Part shown: positions 26,731-35,330 of the stretch, one piece after another
Numbering within the stretch: position 1 is the stretch's first letter
Layout: each line of letters opens with the position of its first letter
Source: an uncultured Reyranella sp.
GTDB taxonomy: Bacteria; Pseudomonadota; Alphaproteobacteria; Reyranellales; Reyranellaceae
Reading direction: 5' to 3'
DNA: 64,000 nucleotides
Assembly (NCBI RefSeq): GCF_945957355.1
Contig: NZ_CAMFKM010000004.1
Location: forward strand, 310,001-374,000
Position numbers and translations under genes: made by a program
Notes under the pieces: generated by a model
Seen by the model: the letters and a program-made list of their open reading frames with translations, nothing else
What the model was told of the DNA's origin: nothing
Database searches by the model: none

Positions 26731-28860
26731 GTGTCAAACCTGCGCGCCTGGATCCTCGAACAACTGGACGCCGAGCGCGGCCGGTGGGTGCTGTGGCTCC
26801 CCGTGGCGCTCGGTTTTGGCATCGCCATCTACTACGAGCTGCCGACCGAGCCGGCCCTCTGGCTGGGCCCGGCACTGGCGGCGGGATCTTTGATCATCGC
26901 TGTCTTTGCGCCGGCCGGGAGTCTTGCGCGCGCCTTGGCCATCGGCGCCGTCGCCGCCTCGTCCGGCCTCGGACTCGTGGCCTGGCGTACCGCCACCCTC
27001 GCCGCACCGACGCTGACCCGGCCGCTGTTCAGCCTCAACGTCGAGGGCAGGGTCGCCGACATCCAGCGTCTGCCCGAGGGTGTTCGGGTCGTGCTCGAGG
27101 CCGTCCGTCTCAAAGGCAACGGTGTTCCGCCACCCGAGCTGATGCCGGCGAAGGTTCGCGTGACCTTGAACCGGGGGGCACCGCCGCTGGTGATCGGGGA
27201 CCGCCTGCTCGTGCTCGCGAACCTGTCGCCGCCGGCCGGCCCCGCAGCGCCCGGCGCCTTCGATTTCCAGAGGGTTGCCTGGTACCAGCAGCTTGGTGCA
27301 GTCGGATACGCCCTGGCGCCGGCCACCGTGACCGAACGCGGCCGGCCCGACGGGTTCGTGCGCACGATCGACGCGCTACGCGCCGACCTGGCCGCCCGCA
27401 TCCTCAATGTCCTGCCGGGCCCGGCGGGCGGGGTGGTCGCATCGCTTCTGGTCGGCGAGCAGACGGCGGTCGACAAGGACGTGGCGCAGGCCATGCGCGA
27501 TTCCGGTCTGGCGCATATCCTGTCGATCTCCGGACTGCACATCGTCTTTGCAGTCGGCCTCGTGATGGGCCTCGTGCGCTACGGCATCGCGCTCATCCCG
27601 CCGCTCGCCCTTCGCATCGATGCCAAGAAGGTGGCGGCCGTGCTCGCGCTGATGGCCGCGGTCTTCTACACGGCACTGGCGGGGGCGCCGGTGCCGGCGC
27701 AGCGAGCGTGCGCCATGGCCGCCTTTGCACTGCTCGCGATTCTGCTCGACCGGACGGCGCTGTCGCTGCGCCTGGTCGCCTGGTCCGCGGTCATTGTGCT
27801 CGTTGTTGCGCCCGAGTCGCTCACCGGCGCCTCCTTCCAGATGTCGTTCGCCGCGGTCGTCGCGCTGATCGCGGGCTGGGAGTCGGCTGCACCCTTGCGC
27901 CGTCGCCTGCACCAGCGTGCCGAAGTCTCCCGCTATCGCTGGATGTGGCGGCTCGCAGCCGCGCTGGGGGCGAGCCTGATCGCGACCCTGATCGCCTCGA
28001 TCGCGACGGGTGCCTTCGCTGCCTATCATTTCAATCGCCTGTCACTGCTTGGGGTCGTGGCCAACCTGCTGGGGGTTCCCCTGACGGGCTTCTGGATCAT
28101 GCCGTGGGGGCTGCTCGCCATGCTCCTGATGCCGCTCGGCCTGGAGTCGGCGGCGCTGGTGCCGATGGGCTGGGGTGTGGACTGGCTGAACGCGATTGCC
28201 TTCCGGGTGGCGGCTTGGCCCGACGCCGCGATGCTGGTGCCGTCACTGCCCGGTGCCAGCCTCTGGTTGCTGACGGTGGGCGGCCTCTGGCTCTGCCTGT
28301 GGCGGCGAGGATGGCGCTATGCAGGGCTCCCGGTCGCAGCGATCGGCCTGATGCTGGGGCCGCCGCCGGCGCCTGACCTGCTGATGAGCGAGGACGGCCG
28401 CGTGCTGGGCCTGCGCGACGAGCGCGGCGTGGTGCATGTCGCCTCGGCCCGCGTGGATCGCTACGTAACCGACGCCTGGGCGCGCCGGCAGGGGCAGGAG
28501 GGGGCAAGGCGGTGGACCGTGAGCGCCGACGAGCAGGCGTCCGGCCTGGGCTGCAACACCGGGCTGTGCCGATGGCGCAAGGGACCGTGGCGCGTCGCGC
28601 TGGTAAGCGACGAAAAACGCCTGGCTGAAGCCTGCGGCTCGGCCGACATCGTGCTGTCGACCGTCGATGCCCAGGCGCGCTGTCGCGGCCCGCGTCTCGT
28701 CATCGATCGTCGTGATGCCTGGAGGGACGGCGCCCATGCGTTGTGGCTGGACGATCTCGGCGTAAGACGCGAAACCGCCAACGCCCGCCGTGGCGACAGG
28801 CCCTGGGTACCCAACAATTCGATGCGCCAGACGGCTCCGGTCAAGGCGCCGGGCGCCTGA
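26731..28860 (+). CDS. comEC: ComEC/Rec2 family DNA-uptake channel protein
   Basis: Polytopic inner-membrane protein thought to carry transforming DNA into the cytoplasm. 709 residues: N-terminal helices, an OB-like DUF4131 region (VEGRVADIQRLPEGVRVVLE), then the competence domain with the signature DSGLAHILSISGLHIVFAVGL around residues 259-279 and many helices. The C-terminal metallo-beta-lactamase-like part is short (from about 545) and its HxHxDH motif is not seen, as in many alphaproteobacterial forms. GTG start at 26731 with GGGGAG. Convergent with lexA, only two bases apart. Confidence 0.9.
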   Translation: MSNLRAWILEQLDAERGRWVLWLPVALGFGIAIYYELPTEPALWLGPALAAGSLIIAVFAPAGSLARALAIGAVAASSGLGLVAWRTATLAAPTLTRPLFSLNVEGRVADIQRLPEGVRVVLEAVRLKGNGVPPPELMPAKVRVTLNRGAPPLVIGDRLLVLANLSPPAGPAAPGAFDFQRVAWYQQLGAVGYALAPATVTERGRPDGFVRTIDALRADLAARILNVLPGPAGGVVASLLVGEQTAVDKDVAQAMRDSGLAHILSISGLHIVFAVGLVMGLVRYGIALIPPLALRIDAKKVAAVLALMAAVFYTALAGAPVPAQRACAMAAFALLAILLDRTALSLRLVAWSAVIVLVVAPESLTGASFQMSFAAVVALIAGWESAAPLRRRLHQRAEVSRYRWMWRLAAALGASLIATLIASIATGAFAAYHFNRLSLLGVVANLLGVPLTGFWIMPWGLLAMLLMPLGLESAALVPMGWGVDWLNAIAFRVAAWPDAAMLVPSLPGASLWLLTVGGLWLCLWRRGWRYAGLPVAAIGLMLGPPPAPDLLMSEDGRVLGLRDERGVVHVASARVDRYVTDAWARRQGQEGARRWTVSADEQASGLGCNTGLCRWRKGPWRVALVSDEKRLAEACGSADIVLSTVDAQARCRGPRLVIDRRDAWRDGAHALWLDDLGVRRETANARRGDRPWVPNNSMRQTAPVKAPGA

Positions 28861-28862
28861 GA

Positions 28863-29612
28863 TCAGTGATAGCGCCGGTAGAGGCCAGCGAGACGGCCCT
28901 GGATCTTGACCCGGTCGGGCCCGAAAATTCGGGTCTCGTAGGCGGCATTGGCGGGTTCGAGGGCGATCGAAGCACCCTTCTTGCGCAACCGCTTCAGGGT
29001 CGCCTCGGTATCGTCGATCAGCGCGACGACAATCTCGCCGGACTCGGCGGTGTCGGAACTCTTGATGATGGCGATGTCTCCGTTCTGAATTCCGGCCTCG
29101 ATCATCGAGTCGCCCTGGACTTCGAGACAGTAGTGGGCCCCCGAACCCAGCAGCGAGACGGGCACGTCGACGGTCGTTGAATTGTCGCGCAGCGCCTCGA
29201 TCGGCGTACCGGCGGCGATCCGGCCGTAGAGCGGCAGACTGAGCGCCTGCGCCTCGTTGGCGGCCTGGATGGCCCCGGCGAGCGGCACGCGATCGCCGCG
29301 CACGATCTGGGGCACGAAGCCTTCGCGGCCTTCGGAGAATCCGGCGCGGCGGGCCTCTGCGAGCAGGGGGGTGACATTGGCTGCGGGCAGGGCGGCGCTC
29401 TCGGGCAGCTTCACGACCTGCAGTGCGCGCGCACGATGTGGCAGGCGGCGCAGGAAGCCGCGCTCCTCGAGCCCGGTGATGAGGCGATGGATGCCCGACT
29501 TCGACTTCAGCCGCAGCGCTTCCTTCATCTCGTCGAATGAGGGCGACACGCCGTCGTCGTTGAGCCGCTTGTTGATGAAAAGGAGCAATTCGTTTTGCTT
29601 GCGGGTTAGCAC
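28863..29612 (-). CDS. lexA: LexA repressor
   Basis: SOS repressor with self-cleaving protease domain; 249 residues. The N-terminal winged helix-turn-helix opens with [16 protein letters not shown]. The Ala134-Gly135 cleavage bond lies in IAAGTPIEA; the catalytic dyad is Ser169 (QGDSMIEAG) and Lys207 (ATLKRL). GTG at 29612 is chosen: it has a strong GGGGAG site and gives the family N-terminus, while the frame is open to 29669. An SOS box lies 58 bases upstream, so the gene is autoregulated. Neighbours moeA/moaC/trpC/trpD are its usual alphaproteobacterial company. Confidence 0.96.
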   Translation of the reverse strand: MLTRKQNELLLFINKRLNDDGVSPSFDEMKEALRLKSKSGIHRLITGLEERGFLRRLPHRARALQVVKLPESAALPAANVTPLLAEARRAGFSEGREGFVPQIVRGDRVPLAGAIQAANEAQALSLPLYGRIAAGTPIEALRDNSTTVDVPVSLLGSGAHYCLEVQGDSMIEAGIQNGDIAIIKSSDTAESGEIVVALIDDTEATLKRLRKKGASIALEPANAAYETRIFGPDRVKIQGRLAGLYRRYH

Positions 29613-29644
29613 CGTCTTCTCCCCAGAACGCCTACCGGATTTAG

Positions 29645-29659
29645 GAACAAATCCTGAAA
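29645..29659. promoter_or_regulatory. Near-match second SOS box
   Basis: GAAC-AAATCCT-GAAA differs by one base from GAAC-N7-GAAC and sits 10 bases from the perfect box, between it and the lexA start. It could be a weak second operator or chance. Confidence 0.3.
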
Positions 29660-29669
29660 CCCGCCACAT

Positions 29670-29684
29670 GTTCTAGTTTGGTTC
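29670..29684 (-). promoter_or_regulatory. SOS box (LexA operator) upstream of lexA
   Basis: GTTC-TAGTTTG-GTTC matches exactly the alphaproteobacterial LexA operator GTTC-N7-GTTC (equivalently GAAC-N7-GAAC). It lies 58 bases ahead of the lexA start in the lexA-moeA gap, which fits autoregulation. Confidence 0.85.
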
Positions 29685-29732
29685 TGTTCTCCGGTCAAGT
29701 TATCCCGAGGATGACTGGGGAGAAAGGCAGGA

Positions 29733-30959
29733 TCAGTACCCGCCCGGAAGGCTCGCGAGATCGACAACCTGCACGAGGTCGCCCGCCTTGCGCGCGGGAT
29801 CGTGGGGCGGGCGGATCATCAGGCCGTCGCAGGCGGCCAGAACCGAGAGCATCGAGCTGTCCTGAACCGGATGCGGGTGTGCGGTGAGCGTACCGTCGGG
29901 GCTGCGGTTCAGGCGGGCTCGGACATAGTCCTCGCGCTGGTCGTTCTGCTTCACGTCGACTGCGAGCCGGGCGGGTACGGTCGTCACGAGATCGCCCGCC
30001 TGGCCCAGCATCCGCTGCAGGGCGGGCTTCATGAACAGGAGCGAGCAGACCATGGTCGAGACGGGATTGCCCGGCAGGCCGAGCACGCGCGCGCGATCGC
30101 GCGCGGCGAACATCAGCGGCTTGCCCGGGCGCATGGCGATCTTCCAGAAGTCCATTTCGAAGCCCTGCGCCTGCAGGGCCGCCTGGACGAGATCATGGTC
30201 GCCGACCGACGCGCCACCCAGGGTGATCAACAGATCGTGCTGCGCGCCAGCCTCGATCTTGCTTTCGATCAGCTTTGCATCGTCGTGTGCGATGTCGAAC
30301 AGCGTTGGTTCACCACCCCATCCGCGAACCAGGGCGGCGACTGCGATGCCGGAGGAGGAGACGATCTGGTTTCGTCCCACCGGCTCGCCCGGCATCACGA
30401 GCTCGTCGCCGGTGGAGAGGATGGCGACCCGAGGCTTGCGATAGACCGAGAGCCAGGGGTGGTTCATCGCGGCGGCCAAGGCGAGGTCGCGCGTCGTGAG
30501 GGTGCGCCCGACCTTCAGCGGCGTGTCGCCGCTGGAGAAATCGAGGCCGGCCTTGCGGACGTGCCGGCCGAGTCGTGGCGCCTCGAGGATGGTGACCTTC
30601 GCACCGTCGGCTTTCGTGTCTTCCTGGATCACGACCGAATCGGCGCCCATCGGCAGAGGACCGCCGGTGAAGATGCGCACGGCCTCGCCGGGCTTCAACG
30701 CATGATCGTAGGAGCCGCCGGCCGGCGCCTGGCCCACCAGGTTGAGGGTGGTCGGCGTGGCGGGCACGTCGGCTGCGCGCACGGCATAACCGTCCATGGC
30801 GGAGAGATCCACCGGCGGCTGGGTCAGCCGTGCCTCTGGCGGCACCGCCAGCACACGGCCGGCCGCATCCGCGACCGACACCACCTCCGACGGAAGGGGG
30901 GCGAACGCCGCGATCACGCGGGCATGGGCATCGCGAACGGACAGCATTCCTGGCTTCAT
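29733..30959 (-). CDS. moeA: Molybdopterin molybdotransferase MoeA
   Basis: Inserts molybdate into adenylylated molybdopterin, the last step of Mo-cofactor synthesis. 408 residues. Visible family segments: [41 protein letters not shown] and [10 protein letters not shown], then [14 protein letters not shown] at 30959 forms an ATGA overlap with the moaC stop and is preferred to the in-frame ATG at 30971. Last gene of the coupled trpD-trpC-moaC-moeA operon. Confidence 0.95.
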   Translation of the reverse strand: MKPGMLSVRDAHARVIAAFAPLPSEVVSVADAAGRVLAVPPEARLTQPPVDLSAMDGYAVRAADVPATPTTLNLVGQAPAGGSYDHALKPGEAVRIFTGGPLPMGADSVVIQEDTKADGAKVTILEAPRLGRHVRKAGLDFSSGDTPLKVGRTLTTRDLALAAAMNHPWLSVYRKPRVAILSTGDELVMPGEPVGRNQIVSSSGIAVAALVRGWGGEPTLFDIAHDDAKLIESKIEAGAQHDLLITLGGASVGDHDLVQAALQAQGFEMDFWKIAMRPGKPLMFAARDRARVLGLPGNPVSTMVCSLLFMKPALQRMLGQAGDLVTTVPARLAVDVKQNDQREDYVRARLNRSPDGTLTAHPHPVQDSSMLSVLAACDGLMIRPPHDPARKAGDLVQVVDLASLPGGY

Positions 30960-31432
30960 CGTGCTTCCCATGTCCCCGACTTGCCGCCGGACTTGTGGAG
31001 GAGCTTCACCTCGGAGATCACCATGCCGCGGTCGACCGCCTTGCACATGTCGTAGACGGTGAGGGCGGCGACGGAGGCTGCCGTCAGCGCTTCCATCTCG
31101 ACGCCGGTCCGGCCCTTCAGCTTGCAGGTCGCCTCGATGTCGACGGCGTTGCGCGCTTCGTCGAGCGTCAGGACCACTGCGACCGACGACAGCGCGAGCG
31201 GATGACAGAGCGGGATCAGGTCGGGCGTCTTCTTGGCCGCCATGATGCCGGCAAGCTGCGCCACCGCGAGCACGTCGCCCTTCTTGGCCTTCTTGTCGCG
31301 GATCAGCTTCAGGGTCGCGGCCTGCATCGTCACAGTGGCGCAGGCGATGGCGATGCGCTCGGTGATCTCCTTGTCGCCGACATCGACCATGTGGGCGTTG
31401 CCGGACTCGTCGAAATGGGTGAGGTCGCTCAT
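30956..31432 (-). CDS. moaC: Cyclic pyranopterin monophosphate synthase MoaC
   Basis: Acts with MoaA to turn GTP into cyclic pyranopterin monophosphate, the first stage of molybdopterin synthesis. 158 residues, the standard length. Typical segments: [18 protein letters not shown], the catalytic region [12 protein letters not shown] and the C-terminal [21 protein letters not shown] (shortened here to its core). Both ends overlap neighbours by ATGA (trpC upstream, moeA downstream). Confidence 0.96.
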   Translation of the reverse strand: MSDLTHFDESGNAHMVDVGDKEITERIAIACATVTMQAATLKLIRDKKAKKGDVLAVAQLAGIMAAKKTPDLIPLCHPLALSSVAVVLTLDEARNAVDIEATCKLKGRTGVEMEALTAASVAALTVYDMCKAVDRGMVISEVKLLHKSGGKSGTWEAR

Positions 31433-32229
31433 GCCGCCTGCTTGACCAGGATCTCGCGCACCGCCGCCTCGACGTCGGGCTTGCGCATGAAGCTCTCGCC
31501 GATCAGGAATGCCGAGGCGCCGACCCTGGCCATACGGGCGAGGTCGGCTGGCGAGCCGAGGCCGCTCTCGGCCACCAGCACGCGATCCTTCGGCACCATG
31601 GGCGCCAGCTTCTCCGTCGTGGCGAGATCGACGGCCAGCGTCTTGAGGTTGCGGTTGTTCACGCCGAACAGGTCGGCGTCGATCCTGAGCGCGCGCAGCA
31701 ACTCCGCGGCGTCGTGCACCTCGACCAGCACGTCCATGCCCCAGTCATGCGCGAGCTTCGCCAGTTCGGCCGCCAGCGCGTCGTCGAGGCAGGCCATGAT
31801 CAGCAGGATGCAGTCGGCGCCCAGCGCGCGCGCTTCGGGCACCTGATAGGGATCGATCATGAAATCCTTGCGCAGCGCCGGCAGCTTCACCGCCGAGCGC
31901 GCCTCAGTCAGGAACTCGTCCTTGCCCTGGAAGTAGGGTTCGTCGGTCAGGATCGACAGACACGTCGCGCCGCCGCGCTCATAGGCGCGGGCGAGGGAGG
32001 GCGGGTCGAAGTCGGGTCGGATCAGCCCCTTGCTGGGCGAGGCCTTCTTGATCTCGGCGATCAGCCCGTAGCGGCCGTCGGCGATCGTGGCCTTGAGCGC
32101 CCGGGCGAAGCCACGCGGCTTGTCGGCGGCACGCGCCAGCGCTTCGATCTCGGCCAGGGAGCGCCGCGCCTTGCAGGCGGCCACATGGACCTTCTTGTCG
32201 GCAACGATCCGGTCGAGCGTGTCGCTCAT
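31429..32229 (-). CDS. trpC: Indole-3-glycerol phosphate synthase
   Basis: Converts CdRP to indole-3-glycerol phosphate in tryptophan synthesis. 266 residues, TIM barrel. Conserved segments: [63 protein letters not shown] and [17 protein letters not shown] at 32229 overlaps the trpD stop as ATGA, and the stop overlaps moaC in the same way. Confidence 0.97.
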   Translation of the reverse strand: MSDTLDRIVADKKVHVAACKARRSLAEIEALARAADKPRGFARALKATIADGRYGLIAEIKKASPSKGLIRPDFDPPSLARAYERGGATCLSILTDEPYFQGKDEFLTEARSAVKLPALRKDFMIDPYQVPEARALGADCILLIMACLDDALAAELAKLAHDWGMDVLVEVHDAAELLRALRIDADLFGVNNRNLKTLAVDLATTEKLAPMVPKDRVLVAESGLGSPADLARMARVGASAFLIGESFMRKPDVEAAVREILVKQAA

Positions 32230-33251
32230 GCGCAAATCCTCTTCAACGTCGCCAGCGCTTCGCGGGCCTTGCCGCTGTCGATCGATTGGGCGGCCATCGC
32301 CGCGCCTTCCTTCAGGTCACGCGCCTTGCCGGCGACCATGAGCGCGGCCGCGCTGTTCAGCAGCACGATGTCCCGGAAGGCGTTCTTCGCACCGCCCAGC
32401 AGCGCGTGGATCGCCTCGGCATTGTGTGCCGCGTCGCCGCCCTTGAGTTCGTCGAGCGTCGCACGCCTGACGCCGATCTCCTCCGGCGCGATCTCGATCT
32501 CGGTCACCTTGCCGTTCTCGAGCGAGGCGGCCCAGCTCGCCGTCGTGGTGGTGAGTTCGTCCATGCCGTCCTGTCCATGCACGACCAGCGCGCGCTCCAG
32601 CCCGAGCTGGCCCAGGGCCTGCGCCACCGGCTTCAGCCAACGGCGGTCGAAAACGCCCACGAGCTGGCGCTTCACCAGGGCGGGGTTCGACATCGGCCCC
32701 AGCAGGTTGAAGATCGTGCGCGAGGGCGCCAGCTCGACCCGCGGGCCAGCGACGTTGCGCATGGCACTGTGGTGGCGCGGCGCCATCAGGAAGCAGACCT
32801 TGGCCTCGACGAGTGCCTTCTCCAGCGCCTCGATCGGCACTTCGAGGCCGATGCCCAACGCCGACAGCACGTCGGCCGCGCCGGACTTGGACGTGAAGGC
32901 GCGATTGCCGTGCTTGGCGACCGGGACGCCGGCACCCGCCACGACGAAGGCCGAGCAGGAGGAGACGTTGTAGGTGCCGTGATGATCACCGCCGGTGCCC
33001 ACGATGTCGATCGTGCCCTCGGGGGCTTTCACGCGCAGCACCTTGGCCCGGAGCGCGCGCGAGCCGCCCGCTAGTTCCTCGGCCGTCTCGCCGCGCACCT
33101 TGAGGCCCATCAGGAAGGCACCCATCTGGGCCGGCGTCGCATCGCCCGAGGTCATGATGTCGAAGGCGCGCTCCGCCTCGTCGATGCCGAGGGTCTCGCC
33201 GTTACCCACCTTGGCCAGAAGGCCGCGAAAATCGTCGATGTCGCCGCTCAC
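32226..33251 (-). CDS. trpD: Anthranilate phosphoribosyltransferase
   Basis: Transfers phosphoribose from PRPP to anthranilate. 341 residues. Hallmarks: [17 protein letters not shown] (PRPP-binding GTGGD), [24 protein letters not shown] segment ([17 protein letters not shown]) and [14 protein letters not shown] start at 33251 with a GGGG site upstream. First gene of the trpD-trpC-moaC-moeA operon here. Its usual upstream partner trpG lies 4.6 kb away behind an efflux operon and a Bug protein gene. Confidence 0.96.
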   Translation of the reverse strand: MSGDIDDFRGLLAKVGNGETLGIDEAERAFDIMTSGDATPAQMGAFLMGLKVRGETAEELAGGSRALRAKVLRVKAPEGTIDIVGTGGDHHGTYNVSSCSAFVVAGAGVPVAKHGNRAFTSKSGAADVLSALGIGLEVPIEALEKALVEAKVCFLMAPRHHSAMRNVAGPRVELAPSRTIFNLLGPMSNPALVKRQLVGVFDRRWLKPVAQALGQLGLERALVVHGQDGMDELTTTTASWAASLENGKVTEIEIAPEEIGVRRATLDELKGGDAAHNAEAIHALLGGAKNAFRDIVLLNSAAALMVAGKARDLKEGAAMAAQSIDSGKAREALATLKRICA

Positions 33252-33309
33252 CCAGAACCCCGTACTTTGCCTCTTGCCGGTTTGGCCGGCGGGCGCGAAG
33301 CTATATCAC

Positions 33310-33510
33310 ATGGCACAAGAACTCATCCTCAAGGTCACCGGCATGGATTGCGACGGCTGCGTAAAGGCCGTCACGCGTGCCGTCACCGGCGCCGGCACCG
33401 CGCCTATTTCCGTCGACCTCAAGAGCGGGGAGATGCGCCTTCCCGCGGGCGCCGACGTCGCGGCGATCACCAAGGCGGTCCAGCGCGCGGGTTTCGGCAT
33501 CGCGCCGTAA
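33310..33510 (+). CDS. Heavy-metal-associated (HMA) domain protein, copper-chaperone-like
   Basis: A 66-residue single-domain protein with the HMA ferredoxin-like fold. The metal site MDCDGC (GMDCDGCVKAV, residues 11-22) is the MxCxxC motif that binds Cu(I) in CopZ/Atx1-type chaperones. It starts 58 bases from trpD in the opposite direction. No copper ATPase is nearby, so the partner is unknown. The frame is open upstream into trpD but the family starts at this ATG. Confidence 0.85.
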   Translation: MAQELILKVTGMDCDGCVKAVTRAVTGAGTAPISVDLKSGEMRLPAGADVAAITKAVQRAGFGIAP

Positions 33511-33596
33511 GGCGTCGTCTTACATGAGGGATCAGTTCTAATTCACTGATTCCTAATAAGAATTCTCCCCATTTTGTCGGTTGGGAGCTTTCACCC

Positions 33597-33624
33597 TTGT
33601 CAAAATAGTAAGCAAGCTTATCTT
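33597..33624 (+). promoter_or_regulatory. Candidate promoter with dyad for the marR-emrAB operon
   Basis: TTGTCA (33597-33602), a 16-base spacer and TATCTT (33619-33624). The dyad TAAGC-AA-GCTTA (33609-33620) lies across the spacer and the -10 edge, where a bound MarR dimer would block RNA polymerase. The whole 137-base gap is AT-rich compared with its surroundings. Regulation is inferred. Confidence 0.45.
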
Positions 33625-33647
33625 AAGGAAACTCAAGAGATGGGCCG

Positions 33648-34115
33648 ATGGAACTTCCCGAACGAAATCTTGGTTTCCTGCTGCACGACGTGGCGCGGTT
33701 GATGCGCAAACGTTTCGAGCAGAATGCGCGCGGACTCGGGCTCACTCGTTCGCAGTTTCAGGTCCTCGCGCATCTCGCGCGCAACGAAGGCATCCAGCAG
33801 AGCGGTCTGGCCGACATCCTCGAAGTCGAGCCGATCACCCTGACGCGGTTACTCGACCGGCTGGAGGAGGCGGGCCTGGTGGAGAGGCGGGCGCATGCGA
33901 CCGACCGGCGCATCCGCCAGTTGTTCCTGACCGGGAAGGCCCATCCGCTGCTGGCCGACATCTTCGCCATTGGAGCCGCCACCCGTGCCGAGGCGTTGGA
34001 GGGCGTCGCTAACGCCGAGCGTGACCAGCTTTTCAAGCTGTTGAGCCGCATGAAGTCCAATTTGCTGGCCAAGGCCTCGACGCCCGCCAGCGAGAGGAGT
34101 GCTGACAATGGCTAA
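33648..34115 (+). CDS. MarR-family transcriptional regulator
   Basis: Dimeric winged-helix repressor of 155 residues. The core shows LTRSQFQVLAHLARNEG, recognition helix region LADILEVEPITLTRLLDRLEEAGLV and the wing ERRAHATDRRIRQLFLT with the conserved DRR. It overlaps the emrA-like gene by 8 bases, so it is the first gene of the efflux operon and probably its repressor, relieved by a phenolic or other toxic compound. Effector not known. Confidence 0.9.
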   Translation: MELPERNLGFLLHDVARLMRKRFEQNARGLGLTRSQFQVLAHLARNEGIQQSGLADILEVEPITLTRLLDRLEEAGLVERRAHATDRRIRQLFLTGKAHPLLADIFAIGAATRAEALEGVANAERDQLFKLLSRMKSNLLAKASTPASERSADNG

Positions 34116-35295
34116 CAGGAGTTCTTTTCGCCGGAGCGAACTCACCGACGACGTCCCTGCGCCCACGCCGGTCGCCAACGATGCCGACCAGGTCGCGGCA
34201 GAGAAACTTTTGCAGCGTTTCGACGCTGCGAAGCCAAAAGAAAAATCCAACGCGACGCTTAAACCCCGCAGTCTGCGCCGAATCCTGCTGGTGCTGGGCC
34301 CCGCCGTGGTCCTGGCCGGCAGCCTGTTCGCCTACGTGACGGGCGGCCGCTACGTCTCGACCGACAATGCCTACGTCCATGCCGGCAAGCTCACCGTGGC
34401 GACCGACGTTTCCGGTATCGTGGCCAAGGTCGACGTGCATGAGAGCGAGAAGGTGGAGAAGGGCCAGGTCCTGTTCACGCTCGACCAGGAGCCGTTCAGG
34501 ATTGCGCTGGCGGGCGCCGAGGCCAATCTCGGCACCGTGCGCAACCAGATTGTGACGCAGCAAGCCACCTACCGCCAGAAGCTGGCGCAGATCGAGCAGG
34601 CCAAGACCGACATCGGCTTCTACGAGACGGCCGCCCAGCGCCAGCAGGACCTGCTGAAGCGCGGCGTCTCCGCCCAGGCGACCTACGACCAGGCCAAACG
34701 CGACCTCGATACCGCGCGCGAGCGCCTTCTTGTGGCGCAGCATGACGCCGAGGCCGCCCTGGCACAGCTCGGGGGCCGCGCCGATGCGCCGATCGAGCAG
34801 AACGCAAATTACCTCGCGGCCCAGGCCCAGGTCGACAAAGCGCGCCGCGACCTGAAGCACACGATTGTGGTCGCGCCGATGGCCGGCATCGTGACCAATG
34901 TCGACGCCCTGCTGCCCGGCGAATACCTCCCGGCCGCCCAGCCGGCGTTCAGCCTCGTCTCGACGCGGGACGTCTGGGTCGAGGCGAACCCGAAGGAGTC
35001 CGACCTCGCGAACCTGAAGCCGGGCGACAAGGCGACGGTCTCGATCGATGCCTATCCCGGCCGGGAGTGGCAGGCGACCGTCACCAGCCTGGCGCCGGCG
35101 ACGGGTGCGGAATTCTCCGTGCTGCCGGCCCAGAACGCGACCGGAAACTGGGTGAAGGTCGTGCAGCGCGTGCCGATCCGCCTCAATGTCGAGATGCCGG
35201 ACGGCGCGCCGCCGCTGCGCACCGGCATGAGCGCCTTTGTCGAGATCGACACCGGCCATCACCGCCAGCTCCGCGACCTGTTCAGCGGCTTCTGA
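34108..35295 (+). CDS. emrA: HlyD/EmrA-family membrane fusion protein
   Basis: Periplasmic adaptor of a tripartite multidrug pump; 395 residues. A cytoplasmic N-terminus is followed by one membrane helix (about 56-76, LLVLGPAVVLAGSLFAYVTG), the lipoyl half-motifs (STDNAYVHAGKL ... VSGIVAKVDVHESEKVEKGQVLF), a helical hairpin (about 130-215) and the beta-barrel domain (APMAGIVTNV, GDKATVSIDAYPG). ATG at 34108 has GAGAGGAG upstream; a GTG three codons earlier is possible. Partner of the MFS pump downstream. Confidence 0.9.
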   Translation: MANRSSFRRSELTDDVPAPTPVANDADQVAAEKLLQRFDAAKPKEKSNATLKPRSLRRILLVLGPAVVLAGSLFAYVTGGRYVSTDNAYVHAGKLTVATDVSGIVAKVDVHESEKVEKGQVLFTLDQEPFRIALAGAEANLGTVRNQIVTQQATYRQKLAQIEQAKTDIGFYETAAQRQQDLLKRGVSAQATYDQAKRDLDTARERLLVAQHDAEAALAQLGGRADAPIEQNANYLAAQAQVDKARRDLKHTIVVAPMAGIVTNVDALLPGEYLPAAQPAFSLVSTRDVWVEANPKESDLANLKPGDKATVSIDAYPGREWQATVTSLAPATGAEFSVLPAQNATGNWVKVVQRVPIRLNVEMPDGAPPLRTGMSAFVEIDTGHHRQLRDLFSGF

Positions 35296-35301
35296 TCAGG
35301 A

Positions 35302-35321
35302 CGCGCCACGGGAGTGGCGCG
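35302..35321 (+). other. Hairpin between emrA and emrB
   Basis: Perfect 8-pair stem CGCGCCAC / GTGGCGCG with a GGGA loop, ending nine bases before the emrB start. No Shine-Dalgarno sequence is visible for emrB, so the hairpin may affect its translation. Confidence 0.4.
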
Positions 35322-35330
35322 CGCCCAGCA

